NCBI GenBank assembly: GCA_045545235.1
Contig: JAZQAN010000003.1
Span: forward strand, 1 to 36,193
Direction of reading: 5' to 3'
From: CAZNKU01 sp045545235
GTDB taxonomy: Bacteria > Bacillota > Clostridia > Monoglobales > Firm-18
DNA: 36,193 nt
Shown: positions 35,101 to 36,193 of the stretch, piece after piece
Layout of the letters: every line of letters starts with the position of its first letter
How positions within the stretch are numbered: the first letter of the stretch is position 1
Program-made: the position numbers and the translations under genes
The notes under the pieces: model-generated
What the model was told of the DNA's origin: nothing
The model's database searches: none
Seen by the model: the letters and a program-made list of their open reading frames with translations, nothing else

Positions 35101-36010
35101 TCACATTTTAAATATCAGCGGTTCTGAAATGACTGTGGAAGATTTTGCAGATATTACAATCTATCAAAAGGGAGTACAAAGTGCTATATTTGAAGATGTA
35201 ACATTGCAGACAAAACTTTCAGGAAATTATCTGTATTTTGCTGATGTTCCTGTGATTGAAGGTACAGAAGATGATACAGAAGATGATGCAGAAGACGATT
35301 CTGCAACAAGCGGACGTCCTACCGGTGGAGGTATCGGTGGTGGCGGAGGTTCATCATCAGGTGGAGGAGGCAGTGCCGTTAAGCCAAAACCTCAGGAACC
35401 TGAAATTAAGGATGATCCTGTTGTTGATGAGACCGTTATCGATGTGCCTGATGTTACCGAAAAGGTTGAATATTCAGACGTTTCGGAAAACGCATGGTAT
35501 TATAATGATGTGGTTGAACTTAGTAAGCTTGGAGTTGTTTCGGGCGATGGCACAGGGGCATTTAATCCGCAGGATAATGTTACACGTGAGCAGTTCCTGA
35601 AAATGCTTTTAGTTGCAACCAAATCAGAAACAAAAGAAAATGCCAACGCATTTTCGGATGTTAAAGACGGTGCGTGGTATGTGCCTTATGTAATTACTGC
35701 TAAAAATCTTGGTATTGTAAATGGTATTTCAGATACACAGTTTGGTATAGGAATGAATATTACAAGACAGGATATGGCTGTTATGATAAGCAGAACTTTG
35801 GAAAAGCTTGATGCTGATGTTAAGGGAAATGAGGCTGATGCTTTTGCGGATGATGAAAAAGTTTCCGATTATGCAAAAGATGCTGTTAAGTTTATGAAGT
35901 CCATAGGACTGATTGAAGGTTATAACAACGAATACAGACCTCTTGATAATTTAACAAGAGCAGAGGCGGCTAAGGTAATAAATAGTTTAATTGCTATTAT
36001 AAGTAAATAA
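32162..36010 (+). CDS. Cell-surface heparinase II/III-like polysaccharide lyase with SLH anchor
   Basis: A 1282-residue exported protein, starting at ATG 32162 behind AAAGGAG. Signal peptide at about 1-26. An N-terminal segment (LGDYSTAKDELLAYYKIYG) is typical of heparinase/alginate-lyase relatives. A beta-sandwich insert of DNRLRE/CBM96 type lies at about 225-345 (YLAFSLDGI, ATWTEDNLSW-like). The (alpha/alpha) toroid follows to about 620. Then comes the heparinase II/III beta domain, with GSHNHKDALSIAMFAYGKFL and LLTDQGYG near 645-675. An acidic stretch and Gly/Ser linker (about 1035-1070) lead to three C-terminal SLH repeats. It probably cleaves uronic-acid polysaccharides by beta-elimination at the cell surface. 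The exact substrate is unknown. Confidence 0.88.
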   Translation: MKRIICAILALTMIFSLVAFDVTVSAKMGENSTNMNIFKPTDDPIYWYEQPRNEDGSYDYYGYPLYGDPQDIPDEEFFGKWDEYENKWVNVPYFKYAEYPEMAKVEAAAKLGDYSTAKDELLAYYKIYGEQRISHTLSTPYAYNYLYLDDIARNTFPTLANGRTAGIVEITDEWQWHSHDVLNTFALAVSQSNLSYSVMISSIDKYWTQALICSKESEYVPYIEAIINGVPRTLPCTMDGITTAGSKSSDVMTSDEILRIEEHGKFQDYDENTSCGYLAFSLDGINSNAKVTKAILHFRAKTDCELDPERAPKKKELSFFWNKDTTWTEDNLSWDFFTERLWSSCNDRELWDFITPSGADLKGKIMDYHRSNITERINQLWDFYNDDRAAYQWVRLELGLINSIGLEPDVMNALDRSTHTINASLQLLRMMDSQYMTGDRFTACLKFYWQLADYQVEFYFGGASTNNWATFATSAVYCMCARFPELRKYEYWMDRVKKENERCFGSNTYPDGSCAEQPLGYVGTILATFETPLNVSNETGCEAPFTDKMINDMHNMVHTWIYAKGPYGGYNYADATDPHKDYIGSMKTWYQLLFSDDEMLEYFVTNGVSGKAPENPTTSYHAAKKTFMRSGWGKKDLMLSFVNNSSKPGSHNHKDALSIAMFAYGKFLLTDQGYGQVLTGDLRKYFISPVQHNTVTVNDNEKYLIEGTTNSEATLVHNKEPYAGDYEHDYESNKFYDYVEYGNTNYTTSKYIQRSVTFLKNQKFYVVTDYAIPTNDEEGVDNLFAQHWHMLPGSNMDNNETLQVRSNFPDVNVKVVPVEYEEIDEIEYVDTLYSEAANTFQDSKKAVYLKTHDGAGRFTTVIVPMNTGEDFEVDTSVVDTNLDKDLVNAAYFRIKNKNTGETNYYYYYHINDVTKKPEDGTNFAEFTTDATTLIVQKNDKEEIVSTFILDGSYLKSNKVDTEYLFKADETVPAISYVKNGHILNISGSEMTVEDFADITIYQKGVQSAIFEDVTLQTKLSGNYLYFADVPVIEGTEDDTEDDAEDDSATSGRPTGGGIGGGGGSSSGGGGSAVKPKPQEPEIKDDPVVDETVIDVPDVTEKVEYSDVSENAWYYNDVVELSKLGVVSGDGTGAFNPQDNVTREQFLKMLLVATKSETKENANAFSDVKDGAWYVPYVITAKNLGIVNGISDTQFGIGMNITRQDMAVMISRTLEKLDADVKGNEADAFADDEKVSDYAKDAVKFMKSIGLIEGYNNEYRPLDNLTRAEAAKVINSLIAIISK

Positions 36011-36016
36011 TAAAAA

Positions 36017-36051
36017 GGGATTGTAAAAAACAATTAGTTTTTTACAATCCC
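36017..36051. terminator. Hairpin after the surface-protein genes
   Basis: A perfect 15-bp stem, GGGATTGTAAAAAAC / GTTTTTTACAATCCC with a 5-base loop, lies seven bases past the lyase stop. The T-run on the plus strand is inside the stem, while on the minus strand the stem is followed by TTTTTATTA. It looks like a terminator for either direction, better on the minus strand. Confidence 0.65.
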
Positions 36052-36052
36052 A

Positions 36053-36165
36053 CAGCGTGTCGATAAACCTATCGACACGCTGACAGATTGCGAAAAAGGA
36101 AGGTATATTTTGTCAATTTGAATTCGTCGGCGTACGAGGGTACGGTAGAGTTCAAATTGGCAAAA
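36053..36165. repeat. Two further hairpins at the right window end
   Basis: A perfect 13-bp stem at 36053-36082 (CAGCGTGTCGATA / TATCGACACGCTG, AACC loop). A larger one follows, with arms 36108-36122 and 36151-36165 (one G-T pair) that encloses a small GC-rich hairpin CGTAC-GAGG-GTACG at 36131-36144. No gene is seen. The arrangement resembles the hairpin chain at the left end of the window, but the sequences differ. Confidence 0.5.
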
Positions 36166-36193
36166 AGCAAATAACCGCAAGGAAAATTCGATG

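Noticed and set aside
36177..36193. Possible start of a new gene at the very end (AAGGA then ATG)
   Set aside because: The spacing is right, but only the start codon lies in the window, so no coding sequence can be judged.

Overview
The window looks like the chromosome of a spore-forming, anaerobic, low-GC Gram-positive bacterium of the class Clostridia, probably from a gut-type habitat. The signs are AT-rich coding sequence with strong AGGAGG ribosome binding sites, an alpha/beta-type small acid-soluble spore protein, a Feo ferrous-iron uptake operon, and three surface proteins with S-layer homology (SLH) domains. No rRNA, tRNA, CRISPR array or intact insertion sequence was seen. No gene-free stretch exceeds 300 bases.

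Left part (1-9.6 kb). The first 225 bases are a chain of hairpins ending in a terminator. A minus-strand operon follows: CDF metal exporter, DUF1294 membrane protein and ArsB/CitMHS-type permease. It is led by what reads as a NiCo (czcD-type) riboswitch with a terminator built from the aptamer's own 3' half. Divergent from it is a plus-strand operon of M20 peptidase, HAD phosphatase, ROK sugar kinase and Gfo/Idh/MocA oxidoreductase. A shared terminator separates this from the minus-strand feoA-feoB operon, whose last gene is a 57-residue Cys-rich FeoB-associated protein. Three GGTTAG/CTAACC-type palindromes sit at the feo control regions. Metal efflux and iron import are thus about 5 kb apart, each with its own visible sensor element.

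Middle part (9.6-17.8 kb). A PHP-fold metallohydrolase, an AraC regulator and a large cytoplasmic beta-propeller protein lie on the plus strand. They are followed on the minus strand by the spore protein, a tandem OB-fold SSB-like protein and a pyridoxamine kinase. Divergent from the kinase is a MocR/PdxR-like regulator that lacks about the last 100 residues of its aminotransferase domain, then a second AraC regulator.

Right part (17.8-36 kb). A tight five-gene operon encodes two Gfo/Idh/MocA-like proteins (the second without the glycine-rich NAD loop), a DMT-family permease, an (alpha/alpha)6-type glycosidase-like protein and an AAC(3)-fold acetyltransferase. A strong promoter then starts a run of three giant secreted proteins: an 898-residue protein with N-terminal SLH repeats, a 2036-residue multi-domain adhesin/scaffold-like protein, and a 1282-residue heparinase II/III-like polysaccharide lyase with an inserted beta-sandwich domain. 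The last two carry C-terminal SLH repeats. The likely overall theme (inference) is surface capture and lyase cleavage of an acidic or amino-sugar-containing polysaccharide, followed by cytoplasmic processing of unusual sugars. The window ends in another chain of hairpins.
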